Assembly (NCBI GenBank): GCA_947447615.1
Contig: CANFJQ010000005.1
Span: forward strand, 1 to 47,786
DNA: 47,786 nt
Source of the DNA: Comamonadaceae bacterium
GTDB lineage: Bacteria > Pseudomonadota > Gammaproteobacteria > Burkholderiales > Burkholderiaceae_C
Reading direction: 5' to 3'
Shown: in pieces, positions 10,509 to 19,287 of the stretch
How the letters are laid out: each line of letters starts with the position of its first letter
Position numbering within the stretch: the stretch's first letter is position 1
Program-made: the position numbers and the translations under genes
The notes under the pieces: generated by a model
Database searches by the model: none
What the model saw: only the letters and a program-made list of their open reading frames with translations
What the model was told of the DNA's origin: nothing

Positions 10509-12818
10509 TTACTCCACTGCCAAAGTGCGCGCCGCAGTTTCCTGCTCGCGGCGGCGCCAAATACGCAAGGCTGGCCACAAGGCCGCCAACAAAACTGCGC
10601 CCAGCAGCGGCAGGGGCCACCATATGGGGGCGTTCCATTGCTTGATTTTTTGGGCGCGCAAGTCCGGATCCAGGCGCAAATAAGAAATATGGTTGCGGAC
10701 GATTTGTGTCGGCTTGCCGTTATAAATCCATTGGTGGTAAGCGGCCGCCGAGGTGGGCCAATAGCCAAAACTCCAAACGGCATCTTTTTGTACGATTTGG
10801 ACCATCTCGTCAATAAGTTGCTGCTTATCAGGCCCATCATCCAAGACTTTCATGCGGTCAAATAATTTATCGAACTGCGGGCTTTGGTAATTGGCTGAGT
10901 TTTCGCCATTGCCATCCGTTTTGGCTTTGGAATTAGGTCCGTAGAGCAGGAACAGGAAGTTTTCTGCATCCGGGTAATCCGCCAGCCAACCGGCAAAAAA
11001 CATTTGCACCGAGCCTTTTTTCAGTTTGTCCTGAAAGCGATTGAAGTCGCTGGCGCGCACCTCCATTTGTATGCCCAATTTGCCAAATTGCCGGCCATAC
11101 CAATCGAGAAGCGCTTTGGAGCCGCTGCTGGCGCTCATGTAATCAAAGCTCAGCACCAAGGGTTTGCCGGTCTTGGCGTCGCGCCCATTGGGGTAGCCGG
11201 CCTCGGCCAGTAACTGCTTGGCCTCTTCGATGCTGCGACGTACCGGTTTGCCATCCGGCCCTTTGCGGTAAACCACCGGGTTAAAGGCGGCCGGGCCATC
11301 GTCGCGATAACCGAACAAGGAAGGCGGCACCGGTCCCTGGCCTGCCACACCTTGCCCACGCTCAAAGATAGCAATATGCTCCTCCCAGTCGATAGCTATG
11401 GCGATGGCTTGGCGCAGCTTGCGGTTGCGCTCATCTTGCTCTGGCGTCGCGCCTTTGCCCACCACCGGGTCCATCCAGTTGAAAGCGAAATACCAAGTAC
11501 TCGCCTCGGTCGTAGTGGGCAAGCGAATGCCTTTTTCTTTGTACAGCGCTTCCTTTTTCTTATCGTCGCCCATCGCCACGATGTAGCCGGTACCGATGTC
11601 CAAGCGCTCAATAGCCGGTGAATCGTAATAGCCCTGGATGAACTTGGACTGCAGCGGCACGGCTTCTTTTTCGATGTCGAAAACCACCTTGTCCACAAAG
11701 GGGAGGGGCTTGCCGCAGTCTTGCAAAAAGCCACTTTCTTGGTCCCCTGGTGCACCTTCACAAGGATAGGTTTCACCGTGGAAATTCGGGTTGCGTTGTA
11801 ATACATGGCGGCGGTTTTCGCGAAACTCGGTCAGCATATAAGGCCCGGTGCCCACGGGCCAGTAATTGAGCGTGAGGTTGTTCGCAGCCATGCCGGGCTG
11901 GGCGTAAAACTTCTCGGCTTCCCAAGGCACTGGCGCAAAAAATACCATGGCCAGCCAGTATTTGAATTGCGGGTACTTGCCCACCAAGCGTATGCGCAAG
12001 GTGTATTTGTCTGGCGCGCTTACGCCCTCAAAACCGAGGGTACGAAAATCCAGAAAAGGCAAGTTGCGGTCGGTGGGCGCTAGGCCTTTGCGCAAGGCCT
12101 TGTCTTTGGCCGCCACCGCTGCGCCGTAGTCCTTGAAGCCAACGATGTAATCGGCCATCGTAGAAAACGAAGGGGAAACCACGCGCGGTGTCGCCAGGCG
12201 GCGAATACCGTAAACATAGTCCTCGGCGGTTAACTCGCGGGTACCGGTTTGCGCAAAGTCGGTGATCTGGTGCTTGTCAGCCACATCCGCCGCCTTGAGG
12301 TCGTGGTACACAAACCGCCCTAGTGTGTCTTTGGCGAAGGCCGGGTGCGGGGCAAATTGGATGCCCGGGCGAATGGGGATGTCGTAGACGGTTTGCGCCA
12401 CTTGCTCGCCGGGCGCAGCCTCAGGCAGGGGTTTGCCGGCTTTGTCCAAGTAGTGGGGCGGCGCCACTTCGCGCGCACCACGGCCGGTCAATTCATAGGG
12501 TCGCTTGAGGTAGTGGTAACCATAAGGCGGTTCATAGACCTGGTAGGTGTAAGGTGACTCGTCATTGGAATAGGAACTGGCCGGATCCAGGTACTTGGGT
12601 GATCGCCCCGTAAAAGGCAAAAACAAGGTGTTGCTTGCCTCGGAGCCTGCGGGGTGTGGGTTGTTCTGCGCGCTGTCGCAGGCGCTAAGCAGCACGGCCA
12701 CGGCGATGCACAGCCAAGCCGGCGCATCGCCCAGCGGTTTCCAGCAGCCCCACCTAGGGGCCTCGTCGATATGCCTTGTTGCGTTCACGGTGATTGTCCC
12801 CTGCCTCCATAAATTCAT
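10509..12818 (-). CDS. Peptide-type ABC substrate-binding lipoprotein with C-terminal membrane anchor
   Basis: This family 5 (DppA/OppA-like) extracytoplasmic binding protein has about 769 residues, well above the usual 530-600. With the ATG at 12818, a hydrophobic stretch leads to a lipobox VLLSAC, so Cys47 should be acylated. A GTG at 12788 would shorten the leader by ten residues and is also possible; an upstream ATG at 12860 adds sequence that does not look like a signal. SBP_bac_5 features include TVYDIPIRPGIQFAPHPAF, LTAEDYVYGIRRLATP, YWPVGTGPYMLTEF, LRQAIAIAIDWEEHI and LADYPDAENFLF. The C-terminus is odd: WWPLPLLGAVLLAALWPALR is a membrane helix followed by RRRE, so the protein may be held at both ends. 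It heads the importer operon. Confidence 0.9.
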   Translation of the reverse strand: MNLWRQGTITVNATRHIDEAPRWGCWKPLGDAPAWLCIAVAVLLSACDSAQNNPHPAGSEASNTLFLPFTGRSPKYLDPASSYSNDESPYTYQVYEPPYGYHYLKRPYELTGRGAREVAPPHYLDKAGKPLPEAAPGEQVAQTVYDIPIRPGIQFAPHPAFAKDTLGRFVYHDLKAADVADKHQITDFAQTGTRELTAEDYVYGIRRLATPRVVSPSFSTMADYIVGFKDYGAAVAAKDKALRKGLAPTDRNLPFLDFRTLGFEGVSAPDKYTLRIRLVGKYPQFKYWLAMVFFAPVPWEAEKFYAQPGMAANNLTLNYWPVGTGPYMLTEFRENRRHVLQRNPNFHGETYPCEGAPGDQESGFLQDCGKPLPFVDKVVFDIEKEAVPLQSKFIQGYYDSPAIERLDIGTGYIVAMGDDKKKEALYKEKGIRLPTTTEASTWYFAFNWMDPVVGKGATPEQDERNRKLRQAIAIAIDWEEHIAIFERGQGVAGQGPVPPSLFGYRDDGPAAFNPVVYRKGPDGKPVRRSIEEAKQLLAEAGYPNGRDAKTGKPLVLSFDYMSASSGSKALLDWYGRQFGKLGIQMEVRASDFNRFQDKLKKGSVQMFFAGWLADYPDAENFLFLLYGPNSKAKTDGNGENSANYQSPQFDKLFDRMKVLDDGPDKQQLIDEMVQIVQKDAVWSFGYWPTSAAAYHQWIYNGKPTQIVRNHISYLRLDPDLRAQKIKQWNAPIWWPLPLLGAVLLAALWPALRIWRRREQETAARTLAVE

Positions 12819-12934
12819 GCTACCACCCCAGTCTATCGCGCCGGTATGCGGCCGGGGCATTTGGGGCGCGTTTGGGCGCTAGCGATTGGGCATCTTGGCA
12901 AGCCGACTTGCCGTAAAACTGCATCGCCAACGGC

Positions 12935-13918
12935 CTACTCAGGATCACGAACGCGAAAAAAACTGGCAAAACGAGGAATGCCCTGGGGCGTTCGGTCACG
13001 GTAGCGGTAGGTCACCCAGCTGCCCACGGGTGGCGGCGCATCCCGGTCAGCCTGGCTAAAGCCCATACCCAACGCAAAGCGCTTTTTATCCGGCGTCTCC
13101 AACAACAAGGCGCCCATCTGTCCCTGCAACTTGCCTTTGCCGGGCAGTAGCGCTAGCACCCGCCCCTCTTCGTCGGCTTGGGGCTTGAGCTTGCGCACTG
13201 CATTGCTGCGTCCCGGCTGCCACAGCGCATCCCAATGGTGCAGCACCAGGCCCTCACCTCCCTGGTCCACCACGCTTTGCAAGCGCTCGGGTAAGTCCTG
13301 AGCGCGCACTACATGGGCTTGGGCCACCAACATCAGCCAAGGGGCCTGGGTACCAGAAAGTAGATCCTGTGCCCGCTGGTAACGCTGGCGAAATGTCAAA
13401 CCGGTCACCGGCGCATCAAACACCATGTAACGAATAGACCGCCATTCTTCGTCCACTGGCTCGGTTTTGCGCACGGCAGCCGATAGCCGATCAAAGCTGC
13501 CTCGGCCCATCCACAGTTCACCGTCTAGCGCTTCGGTGGGCAAAGCGGCGATGAACCATGCGGGTGCGGCAATCTCGCGGCCGCTACGAAAACGCAGTAT
13601 TTTTCCGTCCCATAGGGCGCGCACGCCATCGAGTTTTTCACTCAGGGCATAGGCGCGCGCATCGAGCTGCTTTTCCCAGGGTGTCGCCCATTCCGCGCCT
13701 GGCGCATGGGCTCTTCCAGAGTCTGCCTGGCCGTCCCTGGCGGTGGCGGTCACAGCGTTCTGCGGTTTGGCAACTGGCTCGGATACGCTAGCTTGCGCCG
13801 CAGGCCCTGGGCTAGGCCCTAGGGCCAAGGCACCAGCGACTGCCAGCGCAAAGTTTTGAAGTCGAAACAAGTGCGCCGGGTGGTGCGTGTGGACGAGCAT
13901 CTGATGGTGGCTATTCAT
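12935..13918 (-). CDS. Secreted ATP-dependent DNA ligase (LigE-like)
   Basis: This is a minimal ATP-dependent DNA ligase of 327 residues that seals nicks using ATP. The adenylation domain shows motif I EKLDGVR with the nucleophile Lys95, motif III region YMVFDAP, motif IV EGLVLH and motif V VRKLKP. An OB fold follows, with GQMGALLLETPDKKRFALGMG and the ending RYRDRTPQGIPRFASFFRVR. Residues 20-45 are hydrophobic and alanine-rich, as in a signal peptide, followed by a disordered linker. That agrees with the periplasmic LigE group known from Neisseria and Haemophilus. The ATG at 13918 has AGGGGGA seven bases ahead. It lies between an HNH endonuclease gene and the importer operon on the same strand. 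A role in handling extracellular or incoming DNA is an inference. Confidence 0.9.
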   Translation of the reverse strand: MNSHHQMLVHTHHPAHLFRLQNFALAVAGALALGPSPGPAAQASVSEPVAKPQNAVTATARDGQADSGRAHAPGAEWATPWEKQLDARAYALSEKLDGVRALWDGKILRFRSGREIAAPAWFIAALPTEALDGELWMGRGSFDRLSAAVRKTEPVDEEWRSIRYMVFDAPVTGLTFRQRYQRAQDLLSGTQAPWLMLVAQAHVVRAQDLPERLQSVVDQGGEGLVLHHWDALWQPGRSNAVRKLKPQADEEGRVLALLPGKGKLQGQMGALLLETPDKKRFALGMGFSQADRDAPPPVGSWVTYRYRDRTPQGIPRFASFFRVRDPE

Positions 13919-13994
13919 GGTTCCCCCTGCCGGTCCGCATGGTGCGGTACCGAGGGGCTAACTGTATCCAATTTTTAAATGAATAAACCAACAA

Positions 13995-14552
13995 CTAGAT
14001 TAAAAGCCGCGAAGAGCGCGGCACGTGGGACATCAAAAACTCCATCTGGTCCGCCAGGATGCGGCGGTTGCGCAAAATGAAGTCTTCCCACAAACTGGGC
14101 ACATAGGGCGCGTAGAGCAAGGGCATATGCGCCTGCTCCGGGGTGCGGTGGCTTTTTCGGTGGTTGCAGGGGCGGCAGGCGGTGACCACGTTCATCCAAT
14201 TGTCCACGCCGTTTTGGGCAAACGGGATGATGTGCTCGCGTGTCAAATCCGACTCATGAAAATGGCCGCCGCAGTAGGCGCAGACATTGCGATCCCGAGC
14301 GAAGAGCTTGCTGTTGGTCAGGCCCGGGCGCAAATGAAAGGGGTTGATATTGGGCACGCCCCGGGTGCCGATGATGCTGTTGACGCGGATGACCGATTGC
14401 AAACCGGTCACCGCATTGTGGCCGCCGCGAAAGACGGCAATCTCGCCGCCCGACTCCCAGCGTACTTCGCCCGCTGCGTAATTGACGACCGCTTGTTCAA
14501 GGGAAATCCAGGACTGCGGAAGCCCCTGGGCCGACAACTTCAGTACTTTCAA
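13995..14552 (-). CDS. HNH endonuclease family protein
   Basis: This is a 185-residue HNH protein of the type common in proteobacteria and cyanobacteria. The zinc-binding HNH module is at about residues 85-135: CAYCG, then LTREHIIPFAQNGVDNWMNVV, then CRPCNHRKSHRTPEQA. The N-terminal part (KVLKLSAQGLPQSWISLEQA) is the usual leader domain of this family. The start is set by the ribosome site: GGAGG at 14559-14563 lies six bases before a TTG at 14552, and that reading begins exactly at LKVLKLSAQG. An ATG 13 codons upstream (14591) has no such site. Relatives are annotated as nucleases, but no physiological substrate is established to my knowledge. It reads away from ribF across a 168-base gap. 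Confidence 0.88.
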   Translation of the reverse strand: MKVLKLSAQGLPQSWISLEQAVVNYAAGEVRWESGGEIAVFRGGHNAVTGLQSVIRVNSIIGTRGVPNINPFHLRPGLTNSKLFARDRNVCAYCGGHFHESDLTREHIIPFAQNGVDNWMNVVTACRPCNHRKSHRTPEQAHMPLLYAPYVPSLWEDFILRNRRILADQMEFLMSHVPRSSRLLI

Positions 14553-14558
14553 GCAATT

Positions 14559-14563
14559 CCTCC
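14559..14563 (-). promoter_or_regulatory. Ribosome binding site fixing a TTG start for the HNH gene
   Basis: On the minus strand the bases read GGAGG, followed by AATTGC and then TTG at 14552. This perfect Shine-Dalgarno core at a six-base spacing is the main reason to choose the TTG over the upstream ATG. Confidence 0.75.
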
Positions 14564-14633
14564 AGATCAGCAAAGACACCGGCAAAACCACATCACACTG
14601 GGCTGCCCCGCTGCTGGCCCTGAAGGCTGCATA

Positions 14634-14673
14634 GGGGCTGCGTCACAATATACCCTGTTTCGGTGACAGCCCC
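14634..14673. repeat. Imperfect inverted repeat between HNH gene and ribF
   Basis: The arms are GGGGCTGCGTCAC (14634-14646) and GTGACAGCCCC (14663-14673). They pair over 11 bases once a two-base CG bulge is allowed. The 16-base loop contains TATACC. The element sits in the divergent intergenic region, 82 bases from the HNH start and 48 from the ribF start. It could be an operator or an RNA stem in the ribF leader. It does not resemble an FMN riboswitch and is too short for one. Confidence 0.4.
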
Positions 14674-14720
14674 GCAGCAGCCTTTTGTCCGGCAGGCCAA
14701 ACCCCAAGTAAGCAAAGTAC

Positions 14721-15695
14721 ATGCAATTTTTTCGCGGCTTTCAGCACCCGGGCCTGGCTCCTGCCTGCGCCCTGACCATAGGCAATTTTGATGGCGTACA
14801 CCGGGGCCACCAGGCCATGCTGGCGCTATTACGTAGTGAGGCGCAGCAGCGTGGCGTGCCCAGCTGCGTGCTGACATTCGAGCCGCATCCGCGCGACTAC
14901 TTTGCCTTGCGCCTGCAAAAGCCCGAACTCGCCCCCAGCCGCGTCGGTACTTTCCGCGATAAATTGCAAGAACTGGCCCAGTGCGGCGTAGACCAGACGG
15001 TTGTGCTGCCCTTTAACGCCGCCCTGGCCGCGCAAAGCCCGCAGGATTTTGTACGCAAGGTCTTGGTAGAAGGCCTGGGCGCGCGCTATTTCTTGGTGGG
15101 CGATGACTTTCGCTTTGGTGCACAGCGGGCCGGCGATTACGCGATGCTGGACGCAGCGGCAGAAGGCCTTGGCTTTGACGTAGCGCGCATGAACAGCTAT
15201 GAAGTGCATGGGCTGCGCGTCTCCAGCTCAGCGGTACGCGCCGCCCTCATGGATGGGAACATGGCGCAAGCAGCACGACTTTTGGGCCGCCCCTACCGCA
15301 TTTCAGGCCACATCGTACATGGCCGCAAACTCGGTCGTACCCTGGGTTTTCGCACGCTGAACCTGCGTTTTCCGCGCTGGAAGCCTGCGGCCAGCGGCAT
15401 CTTTGTGGTCCTGGTCCATGGATTGGCGGACAAGCCCCTGGCTGGCGTGGCCAATATGGGTGTGCGCCCGTCGCTAGACCCTGATGACATAAACGGTGGG
15501 CGGGTGCTGCTGGAAACCCATTGCCTGGACTGGCCCGATAGCCTGGGCCAAGACGGGGGCTACGGTAAAATTATTGGCGTGGAACTGCTGCACAAACTAC
15601 ACGACGAGCGCAAGTACGATGGTCTGGACGCCCTGACCCAAGGGATACAACGCGACTGCGACGATGCCCGCGCCTGGCTCGCCGCCCGAATTTGA
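14721..15695 (+). CDS. ribF: Bifunctional riboflavin kinase/FAD synthetase RibF
   Basis: RibF phosphorylates riboflavin to FMN and adenylates FMN to FAD in the cytoplasm. The protein has 324 residues. The N-terminal nucleotidyltransferase domain shows TIGNFDGVHRGHQAML near residues 21-35, FEPHPRDYF and FLVGDDFRFG. The C-terminal kinase domain begins around residue 185 (RPYRISGHIVHGRKLGRTLG). Its usual GFPTAN signature here reads GFRTLN (Arg211), while the threonine and asparagine are kept. The tail contains GRVLLETHCLDW and ELLHKLHDERKYDGLDAL, as expected. The gene begins the conserved ribF-ileS-lspA order, 119 bases before ileS. That spacer shows nothing I can name. Confidence 0.95.
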   Translation: MQFFRGFQHPGLAPACALTIGNFDGVHRGHQAMLALLRSEAQQRGVPSCVLTFEPHPRDYFALRLQKPELAPSRVGTFRDKLQELAQCGVDQTVVLPFNAALAAQSPQDFVRKVLVEGLGARYFLVGDDFRFGAQRAGDYAMLDAAAEGLGFDVARMNSYEVHGLRVSSSAVRAALMDGNMAQAARLLGRPYRISGHIVHGRKLGRTLGFRTLNLRFPRWKPAASGIFVVLVHGLADKPLAGVANMGVRPSLDPDDINGGRVLLETHCLDWPDSLGQDGGYGKIIGVELLHKLHDERKYDGLDALTQGIQRDCDDARAWLAARI

Positions 15696-15814
15696 CCGGG
15701 CACACCGGCGCACCTTGCCCCGCGCCAAGCGCCTCTACAGCGCAAGCGGATGCCCACCCTTGCGCAGCGCCGCCTACCCAATAACGGCTCCCAAAGCCAG
15801 CACCTGAGACTTGT

Positions 15815-18757
15815 ATGACTGAACCTGTTGACTACCGCAGCACCCTGAACCTGCCCGACACGCCCTTCCCCATGCGCGGCGATCTGCCCAAGCGCGAACC
15901 CGCCTGGGCCAAGACTTGGAGCGAGGCCGGCCTGTACAAGCGCCTGCGCGTGGCGCGTCACGGCCAGCCACTGTTTGTGCTGCACGACGGCCCGCCGTAT
16001 GCCAACGGCAAATTGCACATCGGCCATGCGCTGAACAAAGTCTTGAAAGACATGATCGTCAAAAGCCGCCAATTGGCAGGTTTTGATGCGCAATACATCC
16101 CCGGCTGGGATTGCCACGGTTTGCCGATTGAAAACGCCATCGAAAAACTCCATGGGCGCAAGTTGTCACGTGATGACATGCAAGCCAAAAGCCGAGCGTT
16201 TGCCACCGAGCAAATCGATCAGCAACGCGAAGACTTCAAACGCTTAGGCGTTTTGGGCGACTGGGAACGGCCTTACCGCACCATGGACTTTGCCAACGAA
16301 GCCGGTGAAATCCGCGCGTTTAAGCGCGTGATCGAGCGCGGTTTTGTGTATCGGGGTTTGAAGCCGGTGTACTGGTGTTTCGATTGCGGTTCTTCATTGG
16401 CCGAGTTTGAAATTGAATACGCGGACAAAAAAAGTGACACGCTGGATGTGGCATTTTTATGCGCCCAACCCGACAAACTGGCCAAGGCTTTCGGCATGTC
16501 CAAATTGGACAAAGAAGCTTTTGCAGTGATCTGGACCACCACCGCCTGGACCATTCCGGCCAACCAAGCGCTGAACCTCAACCCCGAATTGAACTACGCG
16601 CTGGTCGACACCGAGCGCGGCTACTTTGTGTGCGCCGAATCGCTGGTGGAAAAATGTTTAGAACGCTGGCAACTCAGCGGCAAAGCAGTAGCAACTTGCA
16701 AAGGCGAGGCGCTGGATTTGATTGAGTTTCACCACCCGCTGTCGCATGTCGATGCTGCCTACAAGCGAACTGCGCCTGTGTACTTGGCCGATTACGCCAC
16801 CGATGCAGACGGCACGGGTATCGTGCACAGCGCACCCGCCTACGGTGTGGATGACTTCAACTCCTGCGTGGCGCATGGTCTGGCTTATGACGACATCTTG
16901 AACCCGGTGCAAGGCAACGGCGCGTATGCCGCCGATTTTGCTTTGTTCGGCGGTCAGCACATCTGGAAAGCCGTGCCTGTGATTTTGGACGCGCTGAAAA
17001 ACGCTGGGCGTTTGATGGCGACCCACGGCATCACGCACAGCTACCCGCATTGCTGGCGACACAAAACCCCGGTCATCTACCGCGCAGCAGCGCAATGGTT
17101 TGTGCGCATGGACGAAGGCGAGGGTGTGTTCACGAAAGACAAAGCACCCAAGACGCTGCGGCAACTGGCACTGGACGCGATCGAGCAAACCAAGTTCTAC
17201 CCCGAGAACGGCAAAACCCGTTTGCGCGACATGATTGCCAACCGGCCCGATTGGTGCATCTCGCGCCAGCGCAGTTGGGGCGTACCGGTGCCGTTTTTGC
17301 TGCACAAAGACAGCGGCGAATTGCACCCGGACACCATGGAAATTTTGGACATTGCCGCCAGCATGGTGGAACACGGCGGCATCGAAGCCTGGAGCCGCGC
17401 CGGTGTGAACGACATCCAAGCTTTGTTGACAGCGCAAGGCAAAGGCCAGACCGCCCAAGCCGACGACTACAGCAAGAGCACCGATATTTTGGAAGTCTGG
17501 TTTGACTCCGGCTCCACGTTTGAACACGTGCTGCGCGGCAGCCACAAAAACGCTTATGACCGACCACCGTTCCACGAAACCGGCCCCGAAGCTGACTTGT
17601 ATTTGGAAGGCCATGACCAACACCGTGGTTGGTTCCACAGCTCGCTGTTGCTCGGTTGCGCGCTGTATGACCGCGCGCCTTATCGCGGCTTATTGACCCA
17701 CGGTTTTGCCACCGACGGCCAAGGTCGCAAGATGAGCAAGAGTTTGGGCAACACCGTAGCCCCGCAAGAAGTCACGCAGAAGCTGGGCGCTGAAATCATC
17801 CGCTTGTGGGTGGCGTCTACCGACTATTCGGGCGACTTGAACATCGACGACAAAATTTTGGCGCGGGTGGTGGACACCTACCGCCGGGTGCGCAATACCC
17901 TGAAATTTTTACTCGCCAACGTCAGCGACTTTGACCCGGCTAAAGATGCCGTGCCGTTTGACGCCATGCTAGAAGTGGACCGCTATGCCCTCAGCCGCGC
18001 AGCGCGCTTGCAAGCGGATATTGCGGGCGTATGGAATGAACAGAGGCAGGTGTTTGAAGGCGGTCATTTCGGGCGCTACGAATTCCATCCGGTGGTCTCC
18101 AAATTGCAGGTGTATTGCTCCGAAGACCTCGGCGCTTTTTACCTGGACGTGCTCAAAGACCGGCTCTACACCACTGCTGCGGCGTCGCATGCACGGCGCA
18201 GCGCGCAAACCGCACTGTGGCAAATCACCCAAGCCATGCTGCGATGGATGGCGCCGTTTTTAAGCTTTACCGCCGAAGAGGCTTGGTCCACGCTGGCCGC
18301 TGAGGGCAAAGCGCCCGAGGGCCAGCACGAATCCATCTTCTTAGCCACCTACACGCCTTTGCTGGCGGCGGACGAAGCGCTCAACGCCAAGTGGGCGCGC
18401 ATCCGCGAGATCCGCGAAGCGGTGAACAAAGAAATCGAAGTGCTGCGGGTGGCAGGGCAAGTGGGCGCCTCGCTGCAAGCAGCGGTCAGCATTACCGCCA
18501 ACGCGCAAGACATGGCCTTGTTGCAAAGCCTGGGAGATGACATGCGATATGTATTCATCAGCTCCACCGTCACGCTTGTACTAGGTGAAACATTGGCCGT
18601 ACAAGCCCGCGCTGCCAGTGCGACCAAATGCGAACGCTGCTGGCACTACGTGGAAGAGCCCAGTGTGACGCCTGGCATTGACGCCGCCCACCCCACGATT
18701 TGCGGGCGCTGCGTCAGCAATTTGTTTGGCGACGGCGAAAGCCGGCTGGTGGCGTGA
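15815..18757 (+). CDS. ileS: Isoleucyl-tRNA synthetase
   Basis: This class I aminoacyl-tRNA synthetase charges tRNA-Ile and edits mischarged valine. It has 980 residues; the E. coli enzyme has 938. The HIGH motif is at residues 68-71 ([11 protein letters not shown]) and KMSKS at 639-643 ([10 protein letters not shown]). The editing domain CP1 lies between them, with [30 protein letters not shown] and [12 protein letters not shown]. The C-terminal zinc ribbon is intact: [10 protein letters not shown] and then [10 protein letters not shown]. The protein is therefore the bacterial type 1 enzyme with the zinc tail. Its stop overlaps the lspA start by one base (TGATG), consistent with coupling in a ribF-ileS-lspA operon. 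Confidence 0.97.
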   Translation: MTEPVDYRSTLNLPDTPFPMRGDLPKREPAWAKTWSEAGLYKRLRVARHGQPLFVLHDGPPYANGKLHIGHALNKVLKDMIVKSRQLAGFDAQYIPGWDCHGLPIENAIEKLHGRKLSRDDMQAKSRAFATEQIDQQREDFKRLGVLGDWERPYRTMDFANEAGEIRAFKRVIERGFVYRGLKPVYWCFDCGSSLAEFEIEYADKKSDTLDVAFLCAQPDKLAKAFGMSKLDKEAFAVIWTTTAWTIPANQALNLNPELNYALVDTERGYFVCAESLVEKCLERWQLSGKAVATCKGEALDLIEFHHPLSHVDAAYKRTAPVYLADYATDADGTGIVHSAPAYGVDDFNSCVAHGLAYDDILNPVQGNGAYAADFALFGGQHIWKAVPVILDALKNAGRLMATHGITHSYPHCWRHKTPVIYRAAAQWFVRMDEGEGVFTKDKAPKTLRQLALDAIEQTKFYPENGKTRLRDMIANRPDWCISRQRSWGVPVPFLLHKDSGELHPDTMEILDIAASMVEHGGIEAWSRAGVNDIQALLTAQGKGQTAQADDYSKSTDILEVWFDSGSTFEHVLRGSHKNAYDRPPFHETGPEADLYLEGHDQHRGWFHSSLLLGCALYDRAPYRGLLTHGFATDGQGRKMSKSLGNTVAPQEVTQKLGAEIIRLWVASTDYSGDLNIDDKILARVVDTYRRVRNTLKFLLANVSDFDPAKDAVPFDAMLEVDRYALSRAARLQADIAGVWNEQRQVFEGGHFGRYEFHPVVSKLQVYCSEDLGAFYLDVLKDRLYTTAAASHARRSAQTALWQITQAMLRWMAPFLSFTAEEAWSTLAAEGKAPEGQHESIFLATYTPLLAADEALNAKWARIREIREAVNKEIEVLRVAGQVGASLQAAVSITANAQDMALLQSLGDDMRYVFISSTVTLVLGETLAVQARAASATKCERCWHYVEEPSVTPGIDAAHPTICGRCVSNLFGDGESRLVA

Positions 18758-19248
18758 TGGCGCGCTATCGCGGCGGCATGCGTTTGCTGCATTGGCTGGC
18801 GATTGCGCTCCTCATTGTGCTGGCCGACCAGTTCACCAAGCTACTCATCATCGGTAGCATGCAACTGGGAGACAGCCGCCCAGTGACCGATTTTTTCAGC
18901 ATCGTGCGCGCGCACAACAGCGGGGCTGCGTTTTCATTTTTGGCCGATGCATCGGGCTGGCAGCGCTGGTTTTTTACTGGCCTGGGCACGGTTGCTGCGG
19001 TGGTCATGGTCTGGCTGCTGCACAGCAACGCGGGTGAAAAATTGTTTTGCTTTGCCATCAGCTGCGTGCTTGGCGGTGCGGTGGGCAATGTCATCGACCG
19101 CGTACTCTATGGCTACGTGGTCGATTTTTTAGATTTTCATTGGATGGCGATGCACTTCCCCGCCTTCAACGCCGCCGACAGCGCGATCACGCTAGGCGCG
19201 ACCTGCCTGATCCTGGACGAACTGCTGCGCGTGCGGCGCAGCCGCTAA
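18757..19248 (+). CDS. lspA: Lipoprotein signal peptidase (signal peptidase II)
   Basis: LspA is an inner membrane aspartic protease that cleaves the signal peptide of diacylglyceryl-modified prolipoproteins. The start at 18757 shares a base with the ileS stop and gives 163 residues, the normal length. Four membrane helices are visible. The catalytic aspartates are D114 in [10 protein letters not shown] and D141 in [12 protein letters not shown]. The conserved ADQFTK (residues 23-28) and NSGAAFSFL (54-62) are present. A longer reading from 18700 would only re-read the end of ileS. Several lipoproteins in this window (the binding protein near 12800 and the efflux lipoprotein at 23947) would be its clients. 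An inverted repeat overlaps its stop codon. Confidence 0.96.
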   Translation: MARYRGGMRLLHWLAIALLIVLADQFTKLLIIGSMQLGDSRPVTDFFSIVRAHNSGAAFSFLADASGWQRWFFTGLGTVAAVVMVWLLHSNAGEKLFCFAISCVLGGAVGNVIDRVLYGYVVDFLDFHWMAMHFPAFNAADSAITLGATCLILDELLRVRRSR

Positions 19249-19268
19249 ACCGGCTTTGGCTTAGCGGC
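19241..19268. repeat. Inverted repeat at the lspA stop, possible transcription end
   Basis: GCCGCTAA (19241-19248) and TTAGCGGC (19261-19268) are perfect eight-base arms around a 12-base loop. The first arm contains the lspA stop codon. It lies between the convergent lspA and quinone oxidoreductase genes, where a shared terminator would be expected. There is no T-run on either strand, so factor-independent termination is uncertain. Confidence 0.4.
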
Positions 19269-19287
19269 ACTCCGCCCTAAGTTGCAC

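Noticed and set aside
12897-12912. Hairpin GGCAAG/CTTGCC after the ligase gene
   Set aside because: Only six pairs and no T-run on either strand. It lies upstream of the binding protein gene and could be chance.
14553-14720. FMN riboswitch before ribF
   Set aside because: The conserved RFN helices and loops are absent and the leader is short.
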